Below are positions 16,415 through 23,840 of a stretch of DNA of 37,155 bases, piece after piece (within the stretch, counting starts at the first letter, position 1; each line of letters starts with the position of its first letter). The DNA comes from Dehalococcoidia bacterium (GTDB taxonomy: Bacteria; Chloroflexota; Dehalococcoidia; Dehalococcoidales; JAUVZA01): positions 1 to 37,155 of the forward strand of contig JAUVZA010000005.1 of the NCBI GenBank assembly GCA_030602805.1, given 5' to 3'. The notes under the pieces are model-generated. The model had not been told where the DNA came from. It saw nothing but the letters and a program-made list of their open reading frames with translations, and ran no database searches. Position numbers and translations under genes: made by a program.

Positions 16415-17050
16415 ATGGATTTGCTGGAAAGCATTAAAGAAAGCATCATAGATATGGACAGGGAAAAGGTGGTTGAGTTGACTAGAAAGGCGCTGGATGA
16501 GGGGATTAAGCCGAAAAAACTCGTTGATGAAGGCTTAACCCCTGGTATGGATGTTGTTGGTCAGGAGTATGAGAAGGGCATTAAATTTATTCCAGAGATG
16601 TTCATGTCAGCCGAGGCGCTGCGGGGAGCTATGGAACTGCTCAGGCCGATTCTGACTAAATCAGAGTTGTCCAGGGCAGGAAAAGTGATTATGGGGACAG
16701 TTGAAGGTGATATACACGACATAGGGCTGCAAATAGTTTCCATGATGCTGGAGGGGGCTGGATTTGAGGTTTACGACCTTGGTGTTGATGTGCCAGCAGA
16801 GAAGTTTGTGGAAAAGGCAAAGCAAGAAAAGGCTGATATTGTTGGAATGTCGGCTTTTCTAACCACCACTGGGCTTCGTTTCTCGGATGTAATTGAAGCC
16901 CTACAAGAAGCTGGCATACGGGAAAAGGTGAAGGTAATGATTGGTGGCGCCGCGGCTAGCGGAAAATACGCAGAGACAATTGGTGCTGACGGCTATGGAG
17001 CCAACGCCAGTGCGGCAGTAAGATTGGCTAAGTCATTTATAAGTAAGTAA
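16415..17050 (+). CDS. Methyltransferase cognate corrinoid protein (MtbC/MttC type)
   Basis: 211 residues. The N-terminal helical cap domain (about 1-85) is followed by a B12-binding Rossmann-like domain with the DxHxxG motif at 99-104 (DIHDIG), whose H101 is the lower cobalt ligand, and the later SAFLTTT and GGAAASGKYAETIGADGYG segments. It accepts the methyl group from the MttB-family protein and passes it to a second methyltransferase, which is not in this window. GGAGG lies upstream of the ATG. After the stop comes a 490-base regulatory region. Confidence 0.95.
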   Translation: MDLLESIKESIIDMDREKVVELTRKALDEGIKPKKLVDEGLTPGMDVVGQEYEKGIKFIPEMFMSAEALRGAMELLRPILTKSELSRAGKVIMGTVEGDIHDIGLQIVSMMLEGAGFEVYDLGVDVPAEKFVEKAKQEKADIVGMSAFLTTTGLRFSDVIEALQEAGIREKVKVMIGGAAASGKYAETIGADGYGANASAAVRLAKSFISK

Positions 17051-17142
17051 TTAGCTTAAGTGACGAGAGAAAGTGTGAAGAAAAGAAGAATATAGCTGAA
17101 AAATAACCAACTTTTGAACGTAACCCTAACTGCCTCCGCCTC

Positions 17143-17169
17143 TGAGCTAGTTCAGATAGATGGTTGACA
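17143..17169 (+). repeat. Solitary IS481-type terminal repeat running into the promoter array
   Basis: TGAGCTAGTTCAGATAGAT is identical to the left end of the small element at 14442. The following bases, which read AGGTGACAC there, read GGTTGACAA here. One change turns the inner end of the terminal repeat into the TTGACA (17164-17169) that begins the 59-bp array. Confidence 0.7.
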
Positions 17170-17435
17170 AAACAGTAAAAAGGCTATAACGTAAAAAAAG
17201 TGAGCCGAGCCCCCCAGGGGGGTTGACAAAGCAGTAAAAAAGGCTATAACATAAAAAAGTGAGCCGAGCCCCCCAGGGGGGTTGACAAAGCAGTAAAAAA
17301 GGCTATAACATAAAAAAGTGAGCCCAGCCCCCCAGAGGGGTTGACAAAACAGTAAAAAAGGCTATAATATAAAAAAATAAGCCCAGCCCCCTAGAGGGGT
17401 TGACAAAACAGTAAAAAAGGCTATAATAAAAGCAA
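17164..17435 (+). repeat. Five-fold 59-bp tandem array, each unit carrying a promoter and a GC hairpin
   Basis: TTGACA occurs at 17164, 17223, 17282, 17341 and 17400, exactly 59 bases apart. Each is followed after 15 (unit 1) or 16 bases (units 2-5) by TATAAC (units 1-3) or TATAAT (units 4-5). The first four units then carry a C-run/G-run inverted repeat (CCCCCCAGGGGGG or CCCCCCAGAGGGG type). The array lies between the corrinoid protein and the binding-protein gene. It is not CRISPR: units are contiguous and nearly identical with no unique spacers. It could act as stacked promoters with intervening weak terminators or simply as a copy-number-variable tract. Confidence 0.85.
17400..17427 (+). 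promoter_or_regulatory. Last promoter of the array, probable start for the binding-protein gene
   Basis: TTGACA, 16-base spacer, TATAAT: consensus in both hexamers. Unlike the other units it is not followed by the GC hairpin, so transcripts from it can run freely into the leader ORF and the lipoprotein gene about 110 bases on. Confidence 0.65.
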
Positions 17436-17480
17436 TCCATTAGTAAAGGAGAAAATTTGTGGGTGAAAGGAGGACAAAAT

Positions 17481-17546
17481 GTGAGAGTAAATGAAATCAA
17501 TAAAAAGTGTTGCTTATTAAAAACTAGGGAGGTAATGAACAAATGA
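17481..17546 (+). CDS. Putative 21-residue leader peptide overlapping the binding-protein start
   Basis: A perfect AGGAGG at 17468-17473 is placed seven bases before GTG 17481. The frame runs 21 codons (MRVNEINKKCCLLKTREVMN plus K) and stops at TGA 17544-17546, sharing ATGA with the lipoprotein ATG at 17543. The Shine-Dalgarno for the lipoprotein (GGGAGG) lies within this small frame. This is the usual arrangement for translational coupling. Alternatively the same ribosome site could serve ATG 17479, which is followed at once by TGA and would be a start-stop element. Confidence 0.45.
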   Translation: MRVNEINKKCCLLKTREVMNK

Positions 17547-19309
17547 AAAAAAGAATCTTGTGGCTGGGGTTGAGCTTCTTACTGGTGACCACTTTAGTGC
17601 TGACCGCTTGTCCGGCTCCAGAGGAGCCGGTGGTAGAGGAGCCAGTGGTAGAGGAGCCGGTGGTAGAGGAGCCGGTGGTAGAGCCGCCAGTAGGTGTGCC
17701 ACAATATGGTGGGACGTTCACCATCACAAACTATTGCAGTAAAGACGCGGAAAGCCCGGACATAAAGGATGGTTATTGGTGCCCACTCCAATGGCTCCAG
17801 CCTGTTCAAGAGAAGGCAGTTATTGGCGACTTTGAGAAGTACGGGCCCAGGGGCACCGGTGAATATGGATTTAACTTGGTAGAGTATATCCCCGACCAGT
17901 TCTTGACAGGCGCGTATATCGAAGATTGGGAGATTTATCCCGACAAGATGGTCTGGCACATACGGCACGGAATTATGTGGCACGGTAATAAACCATGGGT
18001 AATGGAATCCAGGGAAATGACTGTCGACGATGTTGTCCAAGACATACTCTACTTCATGGACTGCCCAGGGGCGAAGGAACTCAAGAAATATCTAGGGGAA
18101 ATATACGCCCTAGATGAAGACTCTCTTGTTATTGAATTCACTGAATACCACCCTCTAAATTTCTATAACCTTACCTGGGAAGACCGCGTCGGATTAACTC
18201 CCCCTGAACTGATAGACGCCGGTGTAAAGTCGTGGGAAAATCAGGTTGGCACCGGACCATTTATGCTTGATGAGTATGTCGTTGGTTCTCACTTTAGGTT
18301 CATAAAGAACCCTGTTTGGTACAAAACGACGACCATCAACGGCGTGGAATATCCACTACCGTTTGTAGAAGAGCTGATAACGCCCATAATTCCCGATAGG
18401 ACTACCAGACAGGCTGCGATGCGAACGGGGAAGCTTGACCACTATTATAGGGTGCCTGCTGAGTACTGGAAAAGCCTGGACGAAGGAGCTATTGGGATAC
18501 AAAGCGTCAAATATCCTGGGCCTGAGGGATATGCTTTATATTTAAAGCATGACCGGCCGCCTTTCGATAACCTTGAAGTTCGGCGAGCTATGATGATTGG
18601 CACCAACTTCACAGCCTTCGCTGAGCTCTATGGCCTGGGGCCACTACCAATAGACTGGCACCCAGTGTATTCTGAGCATCCCGAGACCGTTTACACCCCA
18701 CTGGAAAAACTGCCGCTGGCAGACCGAATACTATATGAGTATGACCCGGCAGAGGCAAGGAAGATACTGGCCGCTGAAGGTTGGCCCGATGGCTTTACGG
18801 TAAAGTGTATGCTTCCTGCGGCGGGCATATACGAAGGAGATAACCTAGCTCTGCTTGTCTACCAGTGGGAGAAGATTGGCGTTACGATTGAAGTAAACGC
18901 AGTCGATGGACCTACCAACAGTAGAGCCTACCACTTCCCACATGAATTCGCTCACATGTTCATAACGACCAAGGAGGTAGCCAATCCACTTCATACAATC
19001 CTCTCTTGGGGGGTGACGGGGTCGCCGTTTAACGCTGGTGCGTTTTCGGACCCGGCGCTTGATGCGCTAGCTGACAAGATAAAGCCAGAGGTAGATCTGG
19101 TTAAGCGAGACGTCCTGATAAAGGAGGCACTCGTATTGTACAGTTCTGCGGTTCCCCTGATACCTCTTCGGCCTATACTGGAAGGGCACTATTGGTGGCC
19201 GTGGGTAAGGAATTACTGGGGTGAGAATTACGTTGCTGACTATGATATGACCACCCCCTTTGCCTATGCCTGGCTTGACCAGGAGCTGAAGACAGAGATG
19301 GGATATTAG
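17543..19309 (+). CDS. Extracellular solute-binding lipoprotein, family 5 (peptide/nickel type)
   Basis: 588 residues. A lipoprotein signal peptide (MKKRILWLGLSFLLVTTLVL then TAC) places the lipidated cysteine at 23. A short linker made of repeated EEPVV units (a 15-bp DNA repeat, about four copies) follows, then the family 5 binding domain beginning QYGGTFTI. Recognisable parts are DDVVQDILYFMD, VGTGPFMLDEYVVGSHFRFI and DPAEARKILAAEGWPDGFTV. It would deliver substrate to the two permeases at 12.5-14.4 kb. The location directly after a methyltransferase/corrinoid pair suggests a methylated compound rather than a peptide, but this is inference. Expression probably depends on the array promoters and the coupled leader peptide. 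Confidence 0.92.
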   Translation: MKKRILWLGLSFLLVTTLVLTACPAPEEPVVEEPVVEEPVVEEPVVEPPVGVPQYGGTFTITNYCSKDAESPDIKDGYWCPLQWLQPVQEKAVIGDFEKYGPRGTGEYGFNLVEYIPDQFLTGAYIEDWEIYPDKMVWHIRHGIMWHGNKPWVMESREMTVDDVVQDILYFMDCPGAKELKKYLGEIYALDEDSLVIEFTEYHPLNFYNLTWEDRVGLTPPELIDAGVKSWENQVGTGPFMLDEYVVGSHFRFIKNPVWYKTTTINGVEYPLPFVEELITPIIPDRTTRQAAMRTGKLDHYYRVPAEYWKSLDEGAIGIQSVKYPGPEGYALYLKHDRPPFDNLEVRRAMMIGTNFTAFAELYGLGPLPIDWHPVYSEHPETVYTPLEKLPLADRILYEYDPAEARKILAAEGWPDGFTVKCMLPAAGIYEGDNLALLVYQWEKIGVTIEVNAVDGPTNSRAYHFPHEFAHMFITTKEVANPLHTILSWGVTGSPFNAGAFSDPALDALADKIKPEVDLVKRDVLIKEALVLYSSAVPLIPLRPILEGHYWWPWVRNYWGENYVADYDMTTPFAYAWLDQELKTEMGY

Positions 19310-19375
19310 GTAGCAGCAGCCACCGCCGAAAGAGCTTCGGCAATCCCCGATACGGGATTAGTGGCCAGAAGCAAA

Positions 19376-19420
19376 AGAAGGGCGAGGGCGAATCCCCCGC
19401 CCTTCTTCTATTATTTTCTC
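19376..19420 (+). terminator. Rho-independent terminator after the binding-protein gene
   Basis: A 13-base stem (19376-19388 with 19394-19406, one mismatch, loop CGAAT) rich in G/C is followed by a T-rich run. Two smaller hairpins (GCCGAA/TTCGGC near 19325 and AATCCC/GGGATT near 19342) lie between the stop codon and this terminator. Confidence 0.75.
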
Positions 19421-19508
19421 TTCTCTAAACCAGAAGCCAAAAGAGCGTCTAAGAGAGGCGAAGCCTGGCTGAAGGGATTATCTTTCTCACCTTCTACACG
19501 GAGGGTGT

Positions 19509-19668
19509 TTAGCAACTCAAACTGTCATTGCCAGCCCTTCGCTTCGTGTTATTCTGAGCGTAGCGAAGAATCTCATGGCGCTCAGGACAGGCTAAGCGAA
19601 GCAATCTCACTATCGCTTTCACAGATTGCTTCGGCACCTTAGGTTGCTTCATTACATTCGCAATGACA
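19509..19668 (+). repeat. REP-like intergenic repeat cluster
   Basis: The stretch contains TATTCTGAGCGTAGCGAAGA and GAAGCAATCT (19598-19607) pairing with AGATTGCTTC (19623-19632), and ends TTCGCAATGACA. It resembles the nested palindrome inside the 14.4 kb element but lacks the IS-type ends. A 93-codon open frame that crosses it is low-complexity and looks spurious. The rest of 19310-19731 shows no gene. Confidence 0.65.
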
Positions 19669-19731
19669 ACTAAACAGCCTCGATGCTAGAATAAGGTGCT
19701 AAAGACTGATTCATATTGGTGAAGGGGTTTA

Positions 19732-20565
19732 GTGCCGTTGCAATACTATATTGGCACATCAGGCTGGCACTATGAACACTGGCGGGGCAGATTCTACCCT
19801 GAGAAATTAACCAAAGCCAGGTGGCTTGAATTTTATGCCAGTCATTTCACTACGGTTGAACTTAATAGTAGTTTTTACCGGCTACCTTCAGCGGCTGCTT
19901 TTACTACCTGGCACGATTTTTCACCAGCCAACTTTATTTTTGCGGTAAAGGTGAGCCGCTTTATTACCCACATTAAGAGATTGAAAAATAGTGATGAGGC
20001 GGTAGAGAAGTTTGTTAGTAGAGCTAAGATTTTAGGGGGGAAATTAGGTCCGCTTCTATATCAGCTTCCACCTAATATGCAGCGTAATGACGAGGTGTTG
20101 GAGTCATTTCTGGCTACTTTACCTCAGGGAATGAGGCATGTCTTTGAATTTCGGCATCACTCCTGGCTTGAGGAGAAGGTTTTCGAAATCTTACATAAAT
20201 ATAATATGGGATTTTGTGTCTTTGATATGCCCTCTCTTACCTGCCCTCTGATAGCGACGGCAGATTTTGCCTATATTAGGTTTCATGGCAGCCGCGGACT
20301 CTACTTTAGTTGTTACTCTGATGAGGAGTTGGCTGATTGGGCAAAGAGGCTGGCTAATTTAGCAGTAAACCTGAAGGCAGTCTATATTTATTTTAATAAT
20401 GATGCTGAAGCATTTGCGGTGAGAAACGCCATAACCCTTGGTGGTTATCTTCAGCAAGGGAAGCACATGGTCAAATCCGAAATCTCCTCCAGAGAAAATT
20501 CTAAATCCGAAGCACTAAATACTAAACAATATCAAAATCCAAAATCCAAAACTTTTGGTCATTAG
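19732..20565 (+). CDS. DUF72 (YecE-like) protein with an acquired C-terminal tail
   Basis: 277 residues, GTG start preceded by GAAGGGG. The DUF72 family pattern is clear: YIGTSGWHYEHWRGRFYPE at the start, FYASHFTTVELNSSFYRLP, the VKVSRFITHIKRL segment, EFRHHSWL and YIRFHGSRGLY, ending with AVYIYFNNDAEAFAVRNA. The fold is a TIM-like barrel of unknown biochemical function. The last 25 or so residues (rich in Ser, Lys, Asn and Gln) are encoded by a palindromic repeat that was apparently inserted at the gene's end, so they are not part of the family domain. It stands alone on the + strand after the importer terminator. Confidence 0.88.
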   Translation: MPLQYYIGTSGWHYEHWRGRFYPEKLTKARWLEFYASHFTTVELNSSFYRLPSAAAFTTWHDFSPANFIFAVKVSRFITHIKRLKNSDEAVEKFVSRAKILGGKLGPLLYQLPPNMQRNDEVLESFLATLPQGMRHVFEFRHHSWLEEKVFEILHKYNMGFCVFDMPSLTCPLIATADFAYIRFHGSRGLYFSCYSDEELADWAKRLANLAVNLKAVYIYFNNDAEAFAVRNAITLGGYLQQGKHMVKSEISSRENSKSEALNTKQYQNPKSKTFGH

Positions 20566-20590
20566 TGCGTTGAAATTGTTTAGAGTTTAG
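20515..20590. repeat. Palindromic insert encoding the tail of the DUF72 gene
   Basis: The arms 20515-20535 and 20570-20590 are inverted copies matching at about 18 of 21 positions, and a smaller hairpin CCAAAA-C-TTTTGG lies between them. Further weak inverted similarity extends outward to about 20478 and 20632. The low-complexity CTAAAT/ATTTAG content differs from the coding sequence around it. Confidence 0.65.
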
Positions 20591-20710
20591 AAATTAGTAT
20601 TTAGGATTTCCCCAGAGGGGCTTAGGATTTCACGAAAGAAGGGGGTGAGGCTGGTAAAGGGGGAAGGGTTAATAAATAATAGTAGTTAAAGCAACTATGC
20701 CACAATCTTA

Positions 20711-21688
20711 CTAAAGGTGTAGTTCTATAACATCACCGTCTTGGAGGGTGTGGTCTCTTTTTACCATTAGCCCATCGTGCTTTCCTGAGCCCCAGATTCG
20801 GGCATATTTTAGCTTGTGGGCGAAATCCTTGTGGACGTCGGCAGCGGCATCTTCTAGTGTGCTCCCCCGTTTAAGGATTATCGGGTCGTTAAAGTCTGGT
20901 TTTTGCCCTGGAGTCTTGGTATATACCCGAATAATATCAAGCATTTGATAGATTTTAAGTTTTAGCTCTTCTAATCCAATCCCTTCTTTAGCTGAGATGG
21001 CAATAACAGGGAATTGCTCTTTATATTTATTATGTAAAGTTGTGTAGTTTTCGCTGGTATTATCCAGGTCTAGCTTGCTGCCGATAATTAGTGCCTTCTT
21101 CTGATACAGAATAGTGCCTGACTCTTCAGCCTTTCTTTCACCGATTACTATCCTTATTTCCTCCAGTTTTGTCGTGATGTCTTCCATTTGGGCTAGTGGA
21201 GCGTCACTTAAGTCCACCACGACCAGTAGGGCGTCAGCCCGTATAAGCATATGGCGGAGCCACCACTCAATAGACTGAGGCACTAAGGGTGGGGTATCAA
21301 TCAGTTGTATCTGAATGTTCTCAAATTCCATCATCCCCGGGGTGGCAGTTTGTGTGGTAAAGGGGTATTCGGCTACAGTAGGTGAGGCATTAGTAATACT
21401 GGCAACAAGCTGGGATTTACCAGCGTTGGGCAAACCAATTACGGCTACCTGGGCGGCGCCCTCTTTCTCAATAGCCATGGATGCCCGATGAGCACCAGAC
21501 TTTTTGGTAGCTAACTGGGTCAACTTAGCGATTCTGCCTCTTAGCTCAGCACGGAGGTGGTCTGTCCCCTTATGCTTTGGCATAATAGCCAGCATTTCTT
21601 CCAGGGCGGCTATCTTTTCTTCGGGGCGTTTAGCCAATCGGAAGTTCTTTTCGGCTTCAAAGTACTGTGGTGGTAAATTAGCTGGCAT
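20711..21688 (-). CDS. TGS-domain GTPase of the Obg/DRG group
   Basis: 325 residues. A helical N-terminal region (1-75) is followed by a GTPase domain with G1 GLPNAGKS (85-92), the YPFTTQTATPG switch I region, G3 DTPP (131-134, with Pro in place of the usual Gly), a G4-like SKLD and G5 ISAKEG. The C-terminal TGS domain (about 255-325) ends GLMVKRDHTLQDGDVIELHL. It resembles the DRG branch of the Obg family, usually associated with ribosomes or RNA; the specific role is unknown. It follows uvrC by six bases on the same strand and is probably co-transcribed. Confidence 0.88.
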   Translation of the reverse strand: MPANLPPQYFEAEKNFRLAKRPEEKIAALEEMLAIMPKHKGTDHLRAELRGRIAKLTQLATKKSGAHRASMAIEKEGAAQVAVIGLPNAGKSQLVASITNASPTVAEYPFTTQTATPGMMEFENIQIQLIDTPPLVPQSIEWWLRHMLIRADALLVVVDLSDAPLAQMEDITTKLEEIRIVIGERKAEESGTILYQKKALIIGSKLDLDNTSENYTTLHNKYKEQFPVIAISAKEGIGLEELKLKIYQMLDIIRVYTKTPGQKPDFNDPIILKRGSTLEDAAADVHKDFAHKLKYARIWGSGKHDGLMVKRDHTLQDGDVIELHL

Positions 21689-21694
21689 TGTCGG

Positions 21695-23524
21695 TTACAG
21701 GTGCTCCTTTACTTTTTGGGCTAGATTCTTACTCATGCCTCTTGTGGCGGCTAACTCTTCTATGGAAGCCTCCCTGATGGCTTGAACTGAGCCAAACTGT
21801 TTCAGTAGGGCACGCTTACGCTTAGGTCCAATACCAAGGATGCTATCAAGGGCTGAGGCAAAGGTTTGTCTCTTGCGTATTTTCTGGTGGTAGCCTAATG
21901 CGAAGCGATGTGCCTCATCTCTAAGGCGCTGTAGTAATTGAAGACCTGGGGAACTGCGGGGCAGAACGATTGGCTCTCGCTTCTGGGGCACAAAAATCCC
22001 CTCGTTTTCCTTGGCTAAACTAGCTATAGGCACGGAATCGGCTCCGACTTCACGCATTGCTGCCAGCACAGAATTGAGCTGCCCTTTGCCGCCATCAATG
22101 AGGACAAGGTCAGGTAGAATTGCCCAGGTATTTGGGGTAGAGGCATCACTCTTGAGACTCCGCTTAAATCGTCGTTTAACTACCTCCTGAAGCATAGCAT
22201 AGTCGTCAGCACCTGACACCGTTTTGATTCTGAAGCGTCTATAGTGAGATGGCGTGGGCTTCCCCTCCTCAAAGACTACCATACTGCCTGCTGCTGCTGC
22301 TCCCCCTATGTTTGAGATGTCATAGCCCTCCATTCGGGAGGGTAGGCGAGGAAGATGAAGCTCTCTTTCTATTTCAGCTAAGGCTGCCGCCAGTGCTGTA
22401 GGAGTAGCTAGCTGCTTGACTTTAAGTTGCTCTAAACCTTGCTGAGCGTTTTCAGCCACAATTCTTACCAGTTGTTTTTTAGTGCCCCGGTGAGGCACTT
22501 GAATATGGACCTTAGCCCCCTTTTTGCTTTGAAGCCAGTCCTCAATAATAGCCCTGTCTTCCACAGGATACTGGAGTAGTAATAACAGGGGTATATGAGG
22601 AGCAGAGTTGTAAAACTGCTTAACAAAATTGGTCATGATTTGCTCTGGCTGTTCAGAGCGGGTGCCCTGCAATACAAAGCTTTCCCGACCAATCAGCTTA
22701 CCACTACGGATAAAGAAGACCTGGACATAGGCTTGGTCTTTATCACTGGCAAAGGCAATAATATCCTGCTCGCCTTTAACCGTAGTGGCGATTCTTTGCC
22801 CTTCAATAACCCTGTCTATAGCCTGGATTTGGTCTCTAAGTAACGCCGCCTTTTCAAAGTCCAGAGCTTCAGCGGCTTCCTTCATCTTACTTTGTAGCTC
22901 TTGGACTACCATTTCCCGCTTCCCTTCAAGGAAAAGGATTACCTGCTTTATTACCTCAGCATATTCCTCTTTGCTCACGATACCGATACAGGGTCCAAGA
23001 CAATGGTGGATGTGATACTCAAGGCAAGGTCGCAAATCAGTGCCAGTGATTGCTTTGCGACAAGAGCGAAATGGAAAGATTCCTTTAATTACCTTCAGGG
23101 TTTGGCGCACTGACTTAGCGCTAGCAAAGGGACCAAAGTAACGGCCTCCATTTTCTTCTAGGCGCCGAGTAATATGAACTCTGGGCCAATCTTCATTGAT
23201 GTCTATCTTGAGGTAAGGAAAGGTTTTATCATCTTTAAGCCGGACATTGTAGCGAGGGCGGTGCCTCTTTATCAAGTTTAACTCAAGGATAAGAGCCTCT
23301 TGTTCTGAAGTGGTAACAAAGAAGTCAAAGTCATCTACTCGGGCTACCATCCGCTCAAGTTTTGGTGAAAGCTTCTGCCCAGCGCTAAAGTATGACCTTA
23401 CCCGGTGATGAAGATTAGCTGCCTTACCGACATATAATATATTGCCTTCAGCGTCTCTCATAAGGTAGACACCGGGGCTGGGTGGCAGTTGCTTTAATTG
23501 TTCTGCTATAAGATTACTTGTCAA
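21695..23524 (-). CDS. uvrC: Excinuclease ABC subunit C
   Basis: About 609 residues. It has the GIY-YIG nuclease domain (SPGVYLMRDAEGNILYVGKA), the cysteine-containing segment near residue 170 (CRKAITGTDLRPCLEYHIHH), the UVR motif (EAAEALDFEKAALLRDQIQA), the RNase H-like 5' nuclease domain (GYDISNIGGAAAAGSMVVFE) and C-terminal helix-hairpin-helix motifs (SILGIGPKRKRALLKQFGS). It makes the dual incisions of nucleotide excision repair with UvrA/UvrB. The frame extends upstream to a TTG at 23551, but the TTG at 23524 has AGGGGG six bases before it and gives the usual N-terminus, so I chose it. A 58-bp sequence duplicated upstream of the permease gene (30559) lies about 80-140 bases before the start. 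Confidence 0.95.
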   Translation of the reverse strand: MTSNLIAEQLKQLPPSPGVYLMRDAEGNILYVGKAANLHHRVRSYFSAGQKLSPKLERMVARVDDFDFFVTTSEQEALILELNLIKRHRPRYNVRLKDDKTFPYLKIDINEDWPRVHITRRLEENGGRYFGPFASAKSVRQTLKVIKGIFPFRSCRKAITGTDLRPCLEYHIHHCLGPCIGIVSKEEYAEVIKQVILFLEGKREMVVQELQSKMKEAAEALDFEKAALLRDQIQAIDRVIEGQRIATTVKGEQDIIAFASDKDQAYVQVFFIRSGKLIGRESFVLQGTRSEQPEQIMTNFVKQFYNSAPHIPLLLLLQYPVEDRAIIEDWLQSKKGAKVHIQVPHRGTKKQLVRIVAENAQQGLEQLKVKQLATPTALAAALAEIERELHLPRLPSRMEGYDISNIGGAAAAGSMVVFEEGKPTPSHYRRFRIKTVSGADDYAMLQEVVKRRFKRSLKSDASTPNTWAILPDLVLIDGGKGQLNSVLAAMREVGADSVPIASLAKENEGIFVPQKREPIVLPRSSPGLQLLQRLRDEAHRFALGYHQKIRKRQTFASALDSILGIGPKRKRALLKQFGSVQAIREASIEELAATRGMSKNLAQKVKEHL

Positions 23525-23601
23525 CCCTATCCCCCTTTTCTCCCTTATCAAGGGAAAGGGGAATTGTAATTTTCGGCAGGATTATCGCCGGTAGAGAGAA
23601 G

Positions 23602-23659
23602 AAATAACAGCCTTTAGATTTATTGTAGCATAGCCTATGCAATGGGGGAAGTATTTGTG
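23602..23659. repeat. 58-bp exact duplicate (copy A), upstream of uvrC
   Basis: Identical to 30559-30616. It contains the dyad GCATAG-G-CTATGC (read on the minus strand) next to TACAAT, which could be a minus-strand -10 box with an overlapping operator. Both copies precede a minus-strand gene. Confidence 0.85.
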
Positions 23660-23661
23660 TC

Positions 23662-23688
23662 AGAGAAATTATCCACGCCCAGAAAAGG
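23662..23688. repeat. 27-bp exact repeat (copy A)
   Basis: Identical to 36055-36081. It begins AGAGAAATTATCCACGCC and ends AGAAAAGG. The function is unknown; the TTATCCAC core resembles a DnaA box. Confidence 0.7.
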
Positions 23689-23720
23689 GCTAGGATTTAA
23701 TAAAAAAAGCTCTCCTCGAT

Positions 23721-23747
23721 TTGACAAGGGGGAAATAGTCTTATAAT
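23721..23747 (+). promoter_or_regulatory. Promoter-like pair facing a gene-free region
   Basis: TTGACA (23721-23726) and TATAAT (23742-23747) are both perfect, but the spacer is 15 bases. It points at the minus-strand pseudogene and has no + strand gene downstream, so if active it would make a non-coding or antisense RNA. A sequence similar to one at 17088 (GCTGAAAAATAAC followed by AACTTTTGA) lies just downstream. Confidence 0.3.
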
Positions 23748-23840
23748 CTTCTTTCTAAGTAGGCTGAAAAATAACAACTTTTGAGACAGTCTGGTCTCTC
23801 TGGTGTATCTTTGTGGTGTACCCCCTTGATAACTTCCTGG

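Noticed and set aside
17164-17435. CRISPR-like direct repeats
   Set aside because: Units are contiguous 59-bp copies with no unique spacers and no cas genes; each contains promoter boxes.
19361-19642. 93-codon open frame after the binding-protein gene
   Set aside because: It crosses a terminator and a REP-like repeat and has low-complexity Ser/Arg-rich sequence without a ribosome site.
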